This document shows, one piece after another, positions 5,969 through 13,425 of a stretch of DNA of 25,876 bases (position 1 is the first letter of the stretch; each line of letters starts with the position of its first letter). The stretch is from IMG/VR virus record IMGVR_UViG_3300045110_000186, positions 1 to 25,876 of that record. The stretch is one strand, 5' to 3'. The position numbers and the translations under genes are program-made. This DNA comes from a virus. The notes below the pieces were generated by a model. That model was given only the letters and a program-made list of their open reading frames with translations. It had not been told where the DNA came from and searched no databases.

Positions 5969-6358
5969 ATGAACACCAAGACATTCCACCTGGGCGACAT
6001 CCTGTCCATCACCACCGGCCGTCTCGTCTCACCCCGCCACATGGACGGGATCTACGACATCCTCAACTGGATGACGGGTGACAACCTGTTCACCCACCAG
6101 TTGCCACGCGCTGTGGACGAATGCCAGGAGCCGCTGCTCGCGCAGCACCCGGACCTCGCCGCCATCACGCCACCCGAGAACTTCGGCGGCAAGGAAACCG
6201 TGGACCGCTGGCTCGCCGAGCAGGTAGCCGCTTACGGGGAGACCCGCGAGGTCACCCCCCTCGCCGCCGATGAGCACAGCAGCATCGACCCGCTCGCCGA
6301 GCTGCGGATGATGAAGCCGGACGCCGAGATCATCACGGTCATAGTGCCCGATGCCTAA
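5969..6358 (+). CDS. Conserved small phage protein (129 aa), DUF7736-like
   Basis: First gene of a plus-strand unit antisense to the late operon. The N terminus, with LGDILSITTGRLVSP, then ILNWMTGDNLFTHQLPRA and QHPDL, resembles a widespread family of short phage and prophage proteins that I recall as DUF7736; no biochemical role is known to me. The rest is acidic. There is no signal peptide or membrane helix. The ATG is preceded by AAGGGAAAA and by a sigma70-like promoter with two operator-like palindromes, so it is probably expressed independently of the late genes, perhaps early or in lysogeny. It overlaps the following ribbon-helix-helix gene by 8 bp. Confidence 0.8.
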   Translation: MNTKTFHLGDILSITTGRLVSPRHMDGIYDILNWMTGDNLFTHQLPRAVDECQEPLLAQHPDLAAITPPENFGGKETVDRWLAEQVAAYGETREVTPLAADEHSSIDPLAELRMMKPDAEIITVIVPDA

Positions 6359-6533
6359 CCAGCATAAGAACCCGATGCTCGGCTGGAGACCTCCGGCCGA
6401 GCTTTCGGCGTGGGCGCGAGCCGAAGCGGAACGGCGGGACGTACCGCTCAAGGTCATCCTCGATGAGGCGCTGGCCGCATACCGGCGAGCTATCACGCTG
6501 CGCCGATCGCGCGGAGCTTCGCCGCCGGGGTGA
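6351..6533 (+). CDS. Ribbon-helix-helix-like DNA-binding protein (60 aa)
   Basis: Small basic protein with the beta-alpha-alpha pattern of Arc/MetJ/CopG regulators: a short strand (MLGWRPP, residues 9-15), helix A (AELSAWARAEAERRD, 16-30), a turn, helix B (PLKVILDEALAAYRRAI, 32-48), and an Arg-rich tail. Related sequences (GWxPxxELxAWxxxEAxRRxVxLxxILDEALxxYR) are common in actinophages. The ATG overlaps the upstream gene by 8 bp, implying coupled translation. Its 3' end overlaps the end of the convergent minus-strand gene (6493-6900) by 41 bp. The two palindromes at the promoter are plausible autoregulatory sites, since RHH dimers bind short tandem palindromes. The specific target is inference. 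Confidence 0.75.
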   Translation: MPNQHKNPMLGWRPPAELSAWARAEAERRDVPLKVILDEALAAYRRAITLRRSRGASPPG

Positions 6534-6900
6534 TCTGGTCGGCGGTGATCCGGTCCCCGTACACCGCGACCAGGCGGTGGTTCCCCGGCTCCAGCTCGAG
6601 GCCGGGCGCGGGGGCGAGGACGCCGTGTTCCATGTTCTCGGCGAGCAGGTCGTGGAGCTCCTCGCCGGGCACCCAGTTGCGGGTGGTCCAGTCGGGCCGC
6701 ATCATGAGGAGCCGGGCGATGTCGTGGGCGTAGGGCGGCCAGATGGCGTCGGTGGTGTAGCCGCAGGCGTCGCAGCTGAACACGGGTTCGTAGAGGCCGA
6801 GGCGGGTGGCGGTGCGGCAGTAGGGGGTGGGGCAGTCGCCGATCCACCGGCCCCAGTTCACCCTGACATACACGACGCCGGAGAGGGCGAGGCTGGTCAC
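6493..6900 (-). CDS. Hypothetical protein with zinc-ribbon pair (135 aa)
   Basis: Late-operon gene of unknown function. Two Cys pairs, CPTPYC (near residue 23) and CDACGY (near residue 43), make a four-Cys zinc ribbon, followed by a Trp/Tyr-rich segment (IWPPYAHDIARLLMMRPDW) and an acidic C-terminal half. The product probably binds zinc. Similar actinophage proteins occur next to minor tail genes. The GTG start at 6900 overlaps the preceding stop by 4 bp (GTGA). Its 3' end overlaps the plus-strand RHH gene by 41 bp, a convergent overlap that is unusual in this otherwise head-to-tail operon. No membrane segment. Confidence 0.72.
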   Translation of the reverse strand: MTSLALSGVVYVRVNWGRWIGDCPTPYCRTATRLGLYEPVFSCDACGYTTDAIWPPYAHDIARLLMMRPDWTTRNWVPGEELHDLLAENMEHGVLAPAPGLELEPGNHRLVAVYGDRITADQITPAAKLRAIGAA

Positions 6901-7100
6901 GCGCCCTCCTCGTCCGCTTCGTCAGCGACGCGGAGCAGCGCAGCGGCCGCTTCCCTGGCCTGCCCGGCGGTGAGGTGGTGGGTGCATTCCTGCGGGCCGA
7001 CGATGAAGACGTGCGGGCCGGGATTGCCGTAGCTGACGCGGATCGCGCCGAGCGCCGTCTCGTAGACGGTCACCTGGTACTTGCTAGGCGGCTCGTTCAT
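6897..7100 (-). CDS. Small hypothetical protein after the minor tail gene (67 aa)
   Basis: A 67-residue product starting at ATG 7100, where it overlaps the minor tail protein stop by 4 bp (ATGA). A longer frame runs upstream to 7178 but lies wholly inside the minor tail gene, so I reject that extension. The sequence has a strand-rich first half (YQVTVYETALGAIRVSYG), an HVFIVGPQECTHHLT segment with a possible Cys/His/His cluster, then a helix of Ala, Arg and Glu ending acidic. It is followed by a 4-bp overlap with the next gene. No family recognised; expression is clearly tied to the late operon. Confidence 0.72.
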   Translation of the reverse strand: MNEPPSKYQVTVYETALGAIRVSYGNPGPHVFIVGPQECTHHLTAGQAREAAAALLRVADEADEEGA

Positions 7101-9097
7101 AGCCCGAACACCCCGGTGCCGAACACGTCGGTGCCGAACGTCCACGGCGTCGTGATCGCCGCCGGGGCCTTCTCGCACCCGAACTGGGTCTCCATGAACC
7201 TCCCGCCCTCACCCATCGTGTACTTCAGGTTCTCGATGAAGCAGTCCGCGTTCATCCCCGTCTGCGTGTCCGTCACCGTCACCCGGTCGGAAATGTCGCG
7301 GAGCAGCATCTGGGTGAGCCGCGTCGAGTTGGCGTTCCGGACGGGGAACGTGACGATGGGGCGGCGCTGCTTGTACTGGGTGAGGATCAGGCTAGTGACC
7401 GCGGCGGCGTCCTGCGCGGAACACCACGACATGTCCACCCCGGACGGCAGCGCCCGCGTCCCGTACGCCGCCACGGACGTGGCGTCGGCGGCGGACACCT
7501 GGTAGACGCGGCCCGCCGTGACGGGGCGGGCGCGCAGGATCAGCGACCCGATCCACGACCCGCCCCCCGAGTCGGTCAGCGTGATCGTCGTCGACTGCCC
7601 CGACGTCCGCGACAGCGACGCCGTGGTCGTCCCCGACAACTGCGCGAACCCCGTCCCCGCCACCGGCACCTGCGCATCCTGGAACGGGTCATTCGCCACC
7701 ACCAGGATCGTCGTCGTCCCCCCCGACGGCACGAACACGTTATCCGTCGTCTTGAACACGATCGTCGGATCCTCATTCAGCGGCACCGTCAGCGGCTGCG
7801 CCGCGTCCTCCCACACCACGCTCGGGTTGTTCGGCGACGGGTTCCGCTCCGGCAGCTGCAGCACGATCGTGTTCACGATGTCCCGGCTGCCGTCATCGTA
7901 CGTGTTCGGCTCGGAGTAGCTGACGAACCCCACGGTGGTGAGCTGCGCGTCGTCGGCGAAAAACACCTGGCCGGCGCCGGGCGTCCCCGACGCGGAGACG
8001 ACAAGCTGCGCGAACGCGGCGTTAGACGGTGCCGTGCCGGTGACAGTGGCCTGCGTCCACGTCGCGGCGGACAGCGGGGTCGCCGCCGGGGTGGTGGTGG
8101 AAATGTAGCCGTGGCCGGAGGTGTACCAGTTCAGCTGCACGTTCACCCCGGTCGCCCAGGACGACGCGGAGAAGAACCATGCCGTGCCCGTGTAGACGGG
8201 GCCGGGGTTGGCGGGGACCTGCTCGGATAGCCCGCCGGGCCCGGAGGCGACCCCGTTCGGGGTGATCGACATGGATTTGGTGCCGCCGTGCGCCTGCGCC
8301 GACGACGACGCGAGCGTGGCGCTGTTCTGCGCGGTCCAGTTCGCGATTCCCGCCTCGAACGCCGGGTTGGCGTTCAGGATGGCCCCGGCAGCCGACTCGG
8401 TGAACCCGCCGTTAGACAGCACTGCCTGCGAGGCGGTGGACACGGCGTTGCGGAGCCGGTGGTGCCGGTCCCGGAACACGAACCCCCCGTTCGTATCCAC
8501 GTACGCCAGCGCCGGGGGCCCCTCCGCGCCCAGCACCTTCCCCAGGGCCGTCAGCGCGTCGGTCCCCTCCTCCCACCAGTACCGGATAATCGACGCGCCC
8601 ACGTCCAGGTCCCGGCCCCCGGTCCACCCGATCCCGTCCAGGATCGCGCTGATCGCCGCCCCCGTCCGCACCGAGAAGAACAGCGCCGTCGACAGGGTGA
8701 CCTGCGAAAACCGGTTCAGCGCATCCACGCACGTGATCTGCACGGACCGGTCCGCCTTGGCCGGCAGCACCGTGAACCCGTCCGTATACCCCCGGTACAG
8801 GATGTACGTGGTCGCATCCTGGTTCGCCTGGATCCGCACCGGCCGCCCCGACACCACGTTCCCCGTCAGCGGCGACCCGCCGAAATCGGGCGAATAATCT
8901 TTTGAAATGTTATTCAGGGAGAACGCGGCCTGCCCGGGGGTGGTCGGGGAGAACGCCCGCACCTGATCCCGGCCCACGCTGATGGTGATCTGGTCCCGGG
9001 ACAGCGTACGGCTGGTCACGTCGTCGCCCGAGTCGGTGAACGAACCGTTGTTGTTCCAGTCGACCGCCACGTTCACGACCGGCACCGACGACGCCAC
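7097..9097 (-). CDS. Minor tail protein / tail-tip hub-like, with carbohydrate-binding-like insert (666 aa)
   Basis: Follows the tape measure gene directly, where siphoviruses encode distal-tail and hub proteins. The N terminus, with VDWNNNGSFTDSGDDVTSRTL, and the SGRPVRIQA, LYRGYTDGF and CVDALNRFSQ segments are hallmarks of actinophage minor tail proteins. Residues about 240-385 form an inserted module with NANPAFEAGIANWT...GTKSMSITP...WTQATVTGTAP...FFADDAQL, the pattern of jelly-roll carbohydrate-binding modules (CBM_4_9-like), suggesting glycan adhesion. The C-terminal third returns to tail-like sequence and ends with repeats of the F-G-T-x-V/F type. The GTG start at 9097 has a GGGGAGGA ribosome site inside the end of the tape measure gene. 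It probably sits at the tail tip and contacts cell-wall sugars. Confidence 0.85.
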   Translation of the reverse strand: MASSVPVVNVAVDWNNNGSFTDSGDDVTSRTLSRDQITISVGRDQVRAFSPTTPGQAAFSLNNISKDYSPDFGGSPLTGNVVSGRPVRIQANQDATTYILYRGYTDGFTVLPAKADRSVQITCVDALNRFSQVTLSTALFFSVRTGAAISAILDGIGWTGGRDLDVGASIIRYWWEEGTDALTALGKVLGAEGPPALAYVDTNGGFVFRDRHHRLRNAVSTASQAVLSNGGFTESAAGAILNANPAFEAGIANWTAQNSATLASSSAQAHGGTKSMSITPNGVASGPGGLSEQVPANPGPVYTGTAWFFSASSWATGVNVQLNWYTSGHGYISTTTPAATPLSAATWTQATVTGTAPSNAAFAQLVVSASGTPGAGQVFFADDAQLTTVGFVSYSEPNTYDDGSRDIVNTIVLQLPERNPSPNNPSVVWEDAAQPLTVPLNEDPTIVFKTTDNVFVPSGGTTTILVVANDPFQDAQVPVAGTGFAQLSGTTTASLSRTSGQSTTITLTDSGGGSWIGSLILRARPVTAGRVYQVSAADATSVAAYGTRALPSGVDMSWCSAQDAAAVTSLILTQYKQRRPIVTFPVRNANSTRLTQMLLRDISDRVTVTDTQTGMNADCFIENLKYTMGEGGRFMETQFGCEKAPAAITTPWTFGTDVFGTGVFGL

Positions 9098-9100
9098 GAG

Positions 9101-12100
9101 TCAGATCCTCCCCTTCCGGCGGGCCGAGTCGACAGCCCTGACCAGCCAGTTCTCCAGCTCGAGGCGGGACCCGATGACACCCCGGTTCTCCAGCACCAGG
9201 GTCACGCCACCGCCGCGGCCGCGGCCGGAGGGGATCACCTGCTCCGGCCGGCCGGTGTTATTCACCGCGACGCTGACGCCGGGGGGCAGCCAGCCGCCCT
9301 GGTCAAATCTGATACCCGAGGCGATCAGCTGGGACGCTACCGGGTCCGACGCCCACGGCAGGTACCCGCCCGACCTGTACAGGGCGATCGCGGCACGCGT
9401 GTTGTTCGACGCGTTCAGCAGGTTCCCGTACAGGCCGCCCTGGCTGATGCCCGAGGTGGGGGTGATCTGGTACAGGCCGTAGCCGGTCAGGCCGGGCGGC
9501 TGCCCCTGCTGGACGGCGGACGGGTCATCGCCGGATTCCGCGAACGCGATCCGCGCCATGTTCCCCGCGGCCCGCGACGCGCCGCCGAGCGACGTCCACA
9601 GCCCGGAGATCTGCCCTGGGGACATGACCCCGCCGGTCGCGCCGCCGGCGGCCTTCCCGAAGCCGCCCGGCGGGACGCCGGTGAACATCAGCGGCAGCGC
9701 CCCCGTCAGCGGCATGAGCTGCGGGCCCATCCCGCCGCCCTGGCTGATCACCATCGACCCGTCCTTGATGATGGCCACATGGCCGGGAGGCGCCCCGCCG
9801 GCCGGGGAGTTGTAGAACGCCAGGCCGCCCGGCACCGCGCCGGACCGCTTCACCCACGCACCCTGCGCCTCCGACGTCCGGGGAGCGGCGATGCCGTGCC
9901 GGCCGTAGATCGTTTGCACGAACCCGGAGCAGTCGGCCCCGCCAGGAACAGCAGTCCCGCCCCACACGTACGGGATCTTCCCGACCCACCGCAAGGCGTC
10001 AGCGACGATGGCGTTACTCGACCCGCCGAAGCTGAGGAGCTTCTTCACCGCGGCGGAGAGCAGCTTGCCGGGCATGGCGGTCAGCATGCCGGCCAGGGCC
10101 GGGGCAGCGCCGCCCGTGCCGCCGCCGAGGAGATCCCTGAACGCGTTGGTGGCGGCCGTGCTTTTCCCGGTGACGACGGCGGCCAGGATCTTGCCGAGGT
10201 CCCCGATCTTGCCCAGGACAGATCCCAGGGGGCCGAGAGCGGGACCGCCGACGGCGCCGGCGCCGGTGTGGAGGTTGACCGGCGGGTTCTGGCCGACACG
10301 CCCGCCCGCCGCATACCCGGGAACGCCCAGGGCGGCGAACGCCGGGGCGAGGACACGGGAATGGGCGGCGGACACGACCGTCTCGTTCCTGGACGCGCGT
10401 ATCAGCACGTTGTCGGCGGCCGGCCCGGTTCCCTGCGTGATCTTGCCCCCGGCGGCGAACTTCGGCAGCCCCGGGACCTGCGAGATGTTCGGGCCGCCCA
10501 CCTTGGACGACACCCAGTCGAACGCGGAGATCAGCCGGTCGATCACGTTGATGATCACCCAGTTGACGGGACTGCGGACGGCGTTCGCGACGGCGCGCCA
10601 CGCGCCGGTGATGATGGTCACGGCGGTGCGGAACGCGTTCGGCAGCGTGATCGTGAACAGGTTCGCCACCGGGGTGATGAAATTCTGGTGCAGCCAGTCC
10701 TTGACGGAGTTGAACTGCGTCTCCACGTTGTGGCCCAGCCGGATCAGGCTGCCGATCGTGTTGGAGAACACTGTGTTCCACGTGGAGCCGATGTCGTGCC
10801 GGATCCCGTCGAAGATGTTCGCGGTGGAATGACGCAGCGAGTTGAACTGGGTCTCGACGTTGTGGCCGATGCGGATCGCGGAGCCGACGGTATTGCTGTA
10901 GATCTTGTCCCAGATGGGCGCGGCGTCATGCCGGATCCCGTCCCAGGTGTTCGCGATGTGATGCCGGACGTCGTCTTCCCAGGACAGCAGCGAATGGCGG
11001 ATCTTGGAGACGATCAGGTCGGCCCATCCCTGCGCGGACTGGGCGATGAACCCGAGGCCGCCGAAGTTGAACCAGCCGGGAATGTCCCTGATGATCCCCT
11101 TGAACCCGGACTGGAGGTCTTCGCGGATTTTCAGGATGATGCCCGCGGCGATGGCCGCGCCGGCGGCGGCCGCGGGCCCGGTGATGCCAGCCCCGGCCGC
11201 GCCCAGCCCGACCAGCTTGATCCCGACGGACACCACGCCCGTCTTCTGCAGGATCAGCATCGCGGCGGCCGCCTGCGCCAGCGGCTTGGCCAGGCCCGGG
11301 GGGAGCTTCGCGACGAACCCCAGGAAGTTCGACATGGCCTGCAGCTCGAGGAGCCCCCCCGCTGTCAGGCCCGGCGCGAGGGCCTTCAGCGCCCCGCCGA
11401 CGTTCTTCAGGAACGTCCCGACGGCCGGGCCGTTCTGGGAGAACCACCGCAGGAACGACTGGATCTCGTCAGCGGCTTTCTTGCTCGATGCCCACGTCGC
11501 GAACGCGGGCCCGATCCGGGAAATCCACCCGACCGCCTCCCGGATCAGCGGGTCGAACTGCGGCAGCAGCGTGATGAAACCCTGGAAGAAGTCGATCAGG
11601 GTGGTGCCCAGCGCGGACACCGACGCCGTCCCGGTCGACCCGATGAAGTCCCGGAACCCCTTGAACGCGGCCGAGCCGATCAGCGCGTCGAACTTGGTCC
11701 CCAGGTAGGCGATGACCGGGGCGATCTTCGCGATGATCGGCGCGAGGTTGCCGGTCAGGTCGGTGACGGACTTGAGCCACGGCACCAGCGCCCCCGCCAC
11801 GACGGGGGTCTCCTTCGCCTTCACGTCATCCCACGCGGATGCCATCGCCCCGAGCTGCTTCGACAGGGCGATCTGCGCGGGGGACAGCCCGGCGTACGCC
11901 TTCCCGATCGCGGCCTGCTCCGCCGCGTACGCCTTCGCGTTGAACGTCCCCGCGTTCGTCGCCGTGTTGTACGCCAGCTGGTTCTTCGCCAGGGCCAGGT
12001 GGAACGCGGCCAGCGCCGCCGCTGGTTTCGCGCCGCCCTTCAGCGCCGCGGCGTAGGTGAGCTGCGCGTTAGCGTTGGCCTGCTGCAGGGTGGCGTGCGC

Positions 12101-12691
12101 CTGCGCTGTCGGCACCCCGGCCTTCAGCGTCGCCTGGTACGTGTTCTGCGCGGCGTTGACTGCCTGCGACGCTTTCAGCGCGTCGGACAGGACCGGTTTG
12201 GCGACCGCCCCGAACGCGGCCAGCGCGCCGCCCGCGGCGACGACCGCCCCGCCCAGCCCGATGACCGCGCCCGTCGCGACACCCGCCGCGACGCCGACAG
12301 CCGGGAGAAGCGCCACCGCCGGGCCCAGCAGCCCCGGGCCGCTCAGCCCCTTCAGCGCATCCCGCGCCTTTTTATGCGCCGCCGCAGACTCCAGCGCCGC
12401 CTTCGCGGACTTCTTCTCCGCCTCCGCTTCCTTTTTCAGCGCGAACTCGGCCTCGAGCGCCCCGTCCCGCAGGCCGTCCTCGGCTTCCTTGAGGATGTCG
12501 TCGGCCTTGGCCAGCGCCAGCGTCGCCCCGACCGACGTGGCCGCCGCCTTGCGCTGCTTCTCGATCGCGTCCGCGCACAGCCGGGCACCCTTCCCGGCCA
12601 GCGTCGCGTTATCGGCGGTCTTGCGGAAGTCCCTGGCAAGGGCATCCGCGCCGGTGGAGGTGAAGTCGAAGTTAACCTTCTGGTCGGCCAC
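9101..12691 (-). CDS. Tape measure protein with NlpC/P60 and lysozyme-like domains (1196 aa)
   Basis: Longest gene of the window, between chaperone and minor tail genes. Residues 1-110 are charged coiled coil; about 120-180 is a hydrophobic Gly/Ala/Val region; then long Ala-rich helices. Residues about 580-670 contain two tandem copies of a roughly 43-residue Trp-containing unit (IRHD...SNTxGSxIRxGHNVETQFNS), a known tape measure repeat style. Residues about 900-1005 are an NlpC/P60 peptidase (Cys921 in ADCSGF, His971 in GHVAII). About 1045-1160 is a lysozyme/transglycosylase-like domain (Glu1052 in AFAESGDD, then GYGLYQITPTSG). At about 0.15 nm per residue the length predicts a tail of up to about 180 nm, less if the enzyme end is not used for measuring. 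The start is GTG at 12691. Confidence 0.93.
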   Translation of the reverse strand: MADQKVNFDFTSTGADALARDFRKTADNATLAGKGARLCADAIEKQRKAAATSVGATLALAKADDILKEAEDGLRDGALEAEFALKKEAEAEKKSAKAALESAAAHKKARDALKGLSGPGLLGPAVALLPAVGVAAGVATGAVIGLGGAVVAAGGALAAFGAVAKPVLSDALKASQAVNAAQNTYQATLKAGVPTAQAHATLQQANANAQLTYAAALKGGAKPAAALAAFHLALAKNQLAYNTATNAGTFNAKAYAAEQAAIGKAYAGLSPAQIALSKQLGAMASAWDDVKAKETPVVAGALVPWLKSVTDLTGNLAPIIAKIAPVIAYLGTKFDALIGSAAFKGFRDFIGSTGTASVSALGTTLIDFFQGFITLLPQFDPLIREAVGWISRIGPAFATWASSKKAADEIQSFLRWFSQNGPAVGTFLKNVGGALKALAPGLTAGGLLELQAMSNFLGFVAKLPPGLAKPLAQAAAAMLILQKTGVVSVGIKLVGLGAAGAGITGPAAAAGAAIAAGIILKIREDLQSGFKGIIRDIPGWFNFGGLGFIAQSAQGWADLIVSKIRHSLLSWEDDVRHHIANTWDGIRHDAAPIWDKIYSNTVGSAIRIGHNVETQFNSLRHSTANIFDGIRHDIGSTWNTVFSNTIGSLIRLGHNVETQFNSVKDWLHQNFITPVANLFTITLPNAFRTAVTIITGAWRAVANAVRSPVNWVIINVIDRLISAFDWVSSKVGGPNISQVPGLPKFAAGGKITQGTGPAADNVLIRASRNETVVSAAHSRVLAPAFAALGVPGYAAGGRVGQNPPVNLHTGAGAVGGPALGPLGSVLGKIGDLGKILAAVVTGKSTAATNAFRDLLGGGTGGAAPALAGMLTAMPGKLLSAAVKKLLSFGGSSNAIVADALRWVGKIPYVWGGTAVPGGADCSGFVQTIYGRHGIAAPRTSEAQGAWVKRSGAVPGGLAFYNSPAGGAPPGHVAIIKDGSMVISQGGGMGPQLMPLTGALPLMFTGVPPGGFGKAAGGATGGVMSPGQISGLWTSLGGASRAAGNMARIAFAESGDDPSAVQQGQPPGLTGYGLYQITPTSGISQGGLYGNLLNASNNTRAAIALYRSGGYLPWASDPVASQLIASGIRFDQGGWLPPGVSVAVNNTGRPEQVIPSGRGRGGGVTLVLENRGVIGSRLELENWLVRAVDSARRKGRI

Positions 12692-12750
12692 CGGTCACCC
12701 CGCCTCCCTGCCGCTTGCGTTTCCGGCCCCGGGCCCCCATCATCAGGGGC

Positions 12751-12855
12751 ATGTGGCACACGCTTCTGGTCACCGACTTCTGGCTGCTGCTCGCCGCCCT
12801 GGCCGTCGCGTTCGCCGGGTCGCTGCTAACCGGTGCGTGGCGCCGCACCCCGTGA
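12751..12855 (+). CDS. Very small putative membrane protein (34 aa), antisense to the late operon
   Basis: A 34-codon plus-strand ORF in the 282-bp gap between the tape measure start and the chaperone end. The product begins MWHTLLVTDF and continues as one hydrophobic helix (residues 5-27: Leu, Ala, Val, Phe, Trp), then ends in Arg-Arg-Thr-Pro. Nearly all third codon positions are G or C, and the adjoining ORF overlaps by 4 bp (GTGA), both supporting a real gene pair. A weak TTGCGT-17 bp-CATCAT promoter (12715-12743) would place the transcript start at or next to the ATG, so it might be leaderless. It resembles small hydrophobic toxin or holin-like peptides, but nothing proves that. Confidence 0.45.
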   Translation: MWHTLLVTDFWLLLAALAVAFAGSLLTGAWRRTP

Positions 12856-12977
12856 GGGCGTGGCGGCGGACGTGGCGGCCGCTCATCCGGCAGCGCCTCT
12901 GGTTCCCCCGCCGTCACCAGCGGCTATCCAAGCCTGGGGAGTGGGCATGGCCGAAACGGAAACGGCCAGCCCGCTAG
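12852..12977 (+). CDS. Very small basic protein (41 aa) coupled to the 34-aa membrane ORF
   Basis: GTG at 12852 overlaps the stop of the 34-aa ORF by 4 bp. The 41-residue product is unusually basic and Trp-rich (MRAWRRTWRPL, later RRHQRLSKPGEWAWPKRKRP), as in nucleic-acid- or membrane-binding peptides. Its TAG stop (12975-12977) and the TAG of the convergent chaperone frameshift frame (12974-12976 on the minus strand) share the four bases CTAG, so the two genes meet end to end with no spare sequence. Third positions favour G/C. With the upstream ORF it could form a membrane-plus-basic partner pair; the function is unknown. Confidence 0.42.
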   Translation: MRAWRRTWRPLIRQRLWFPRRHQRLSKPGEWAWPKRKRPAR

Positions 12978-13425
12978 CGGTCCGCCAGCATCTCCTCAGC
13001 GGCGTCTATCAGGGCCTCGAAGTCCGCGACGTCCAGGAGGCCGACCTCCCAAGGTCTCACCCCGAATTCTTTCGCGAAGAGCGCGAGGTACCGGTGCCGG
13101 TCGTACGTGTGCCAGCCGGGGCCGACTGCCCCGTAGGGTCCGGCGCGCCCTCCGCCGCCGCGGACTCGGCCATCGACTCCAGCATCTCCACCAGGTCAAA
13201 ATCCACGCGGCCCTCGATGATGTCCTCGAACGGCACGTCACGGCCCTCACGCCGCCAGATCAGCCACGCCAGCACGGCGAACGCCCGCGCCGACCCCGCC
13301 TGCAAGTCGGACTGCCACTCGGCATACCGCCGCTTGTACACATGCTCGATCGCCAGGGCCTCCGACATCGGCTGCTTCTGCCCGTCGAAGTCGAACGTCT
13401 CGCCGTTGATTACTACCTTGGCCAC
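12974..13425 (-). CDS. Tail assembly chaperone, long -1 frameshift product (G-T type)
   Basis: The short chaperone frame (start GTG 13425) can continue after a -1 shift near 13129-13137. The -1 frame then encodes about 54 well-formed residues: WHTYDRHRYLALFAKEFGV, a Pro-Trp-Glu-Val-Gly-Leu-Leu segment and an acidic helix ending Met-Leu-Ala-Asp-Arg, stopping at TAG (12974-12976). Long-tailed phages commonly make two chaperones this way (lambda gpG and gpGT), both needed to load the tape measure protein, and this gene lies directly before the tape measure. The Trp-Glu-Val-Gly-Leu-Leu pattern is typical of such C-terminal extensions in actinophages. The other reading frame of the region gives an Arg/Pro/Gly-rich shadow. 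Confidence 0.8.
13057..13425 (-). CDS. Tail assembly chaperone, short product (G-type, 122 aa)
   Basis: Begins MAKVVINGETFDFDGQKQPM, a beta-hairpin-like start seen in actinophage tail chaperones, followed by a helical core (residues 25-95) with Trp pairs and acidic residues, and ends in a Ser/Thr/Arg tail at TGA (13057). The GTG start at 13425 overlaps the region right after the gp10-like stop and follows AAGGGAG. The short form would bind and keep the tape measure protein soluble, and would coexist with a rarer frameshifted long form. The last 20 residues are low-complexity (Thr/Gly/Ser), as expected where only the alternative frame is conserved. Confidence 0.85.
   Translation of the reverse strand: MAKVVINGETFDFDGQKQPMSEALAIEHVYKRRYAEWQSDLQAGSARAFAVLAWLIWRREGRDVPFEDIIEGRVDFDLVEMLESMAESAAAEGAPDPTGQSAPAGTRTTGTGTSRSSRKNSG
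13129..13137 (-). other. Probable -1 ribosomal frameshift site in the tail chaperone
   Basis: On the minus strand the zero frame reads CCT ACG GGG CAG. A -1 slip leaves the P-site tRNA well paired at two places: CCT to CCC (13137) and GGG to GGG (13131), since each codon is preceded by its own base. There is no classical XXXYYYZ heptamer. The frame downstream of this point changes from low complexity (zero) to protein-like (-1), which localises the shift. Confidence 0.65.

Noticed and set aside
9779-12829. A 1016-codon plus-strand open frame opposite the tape measure gene
   Set aside because: Arg/Gly/Asp-rich shadow produced by high-G+C codon bias of the real minus-strand gene; no ribosome site or family resemblance.
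12996-13250. A +1-frame extension of the tail chaperone
   Set aside because: It encodes an Arg/Pro/Gly-rich sequence; only the -1 frame gives a chaperone-like extension.
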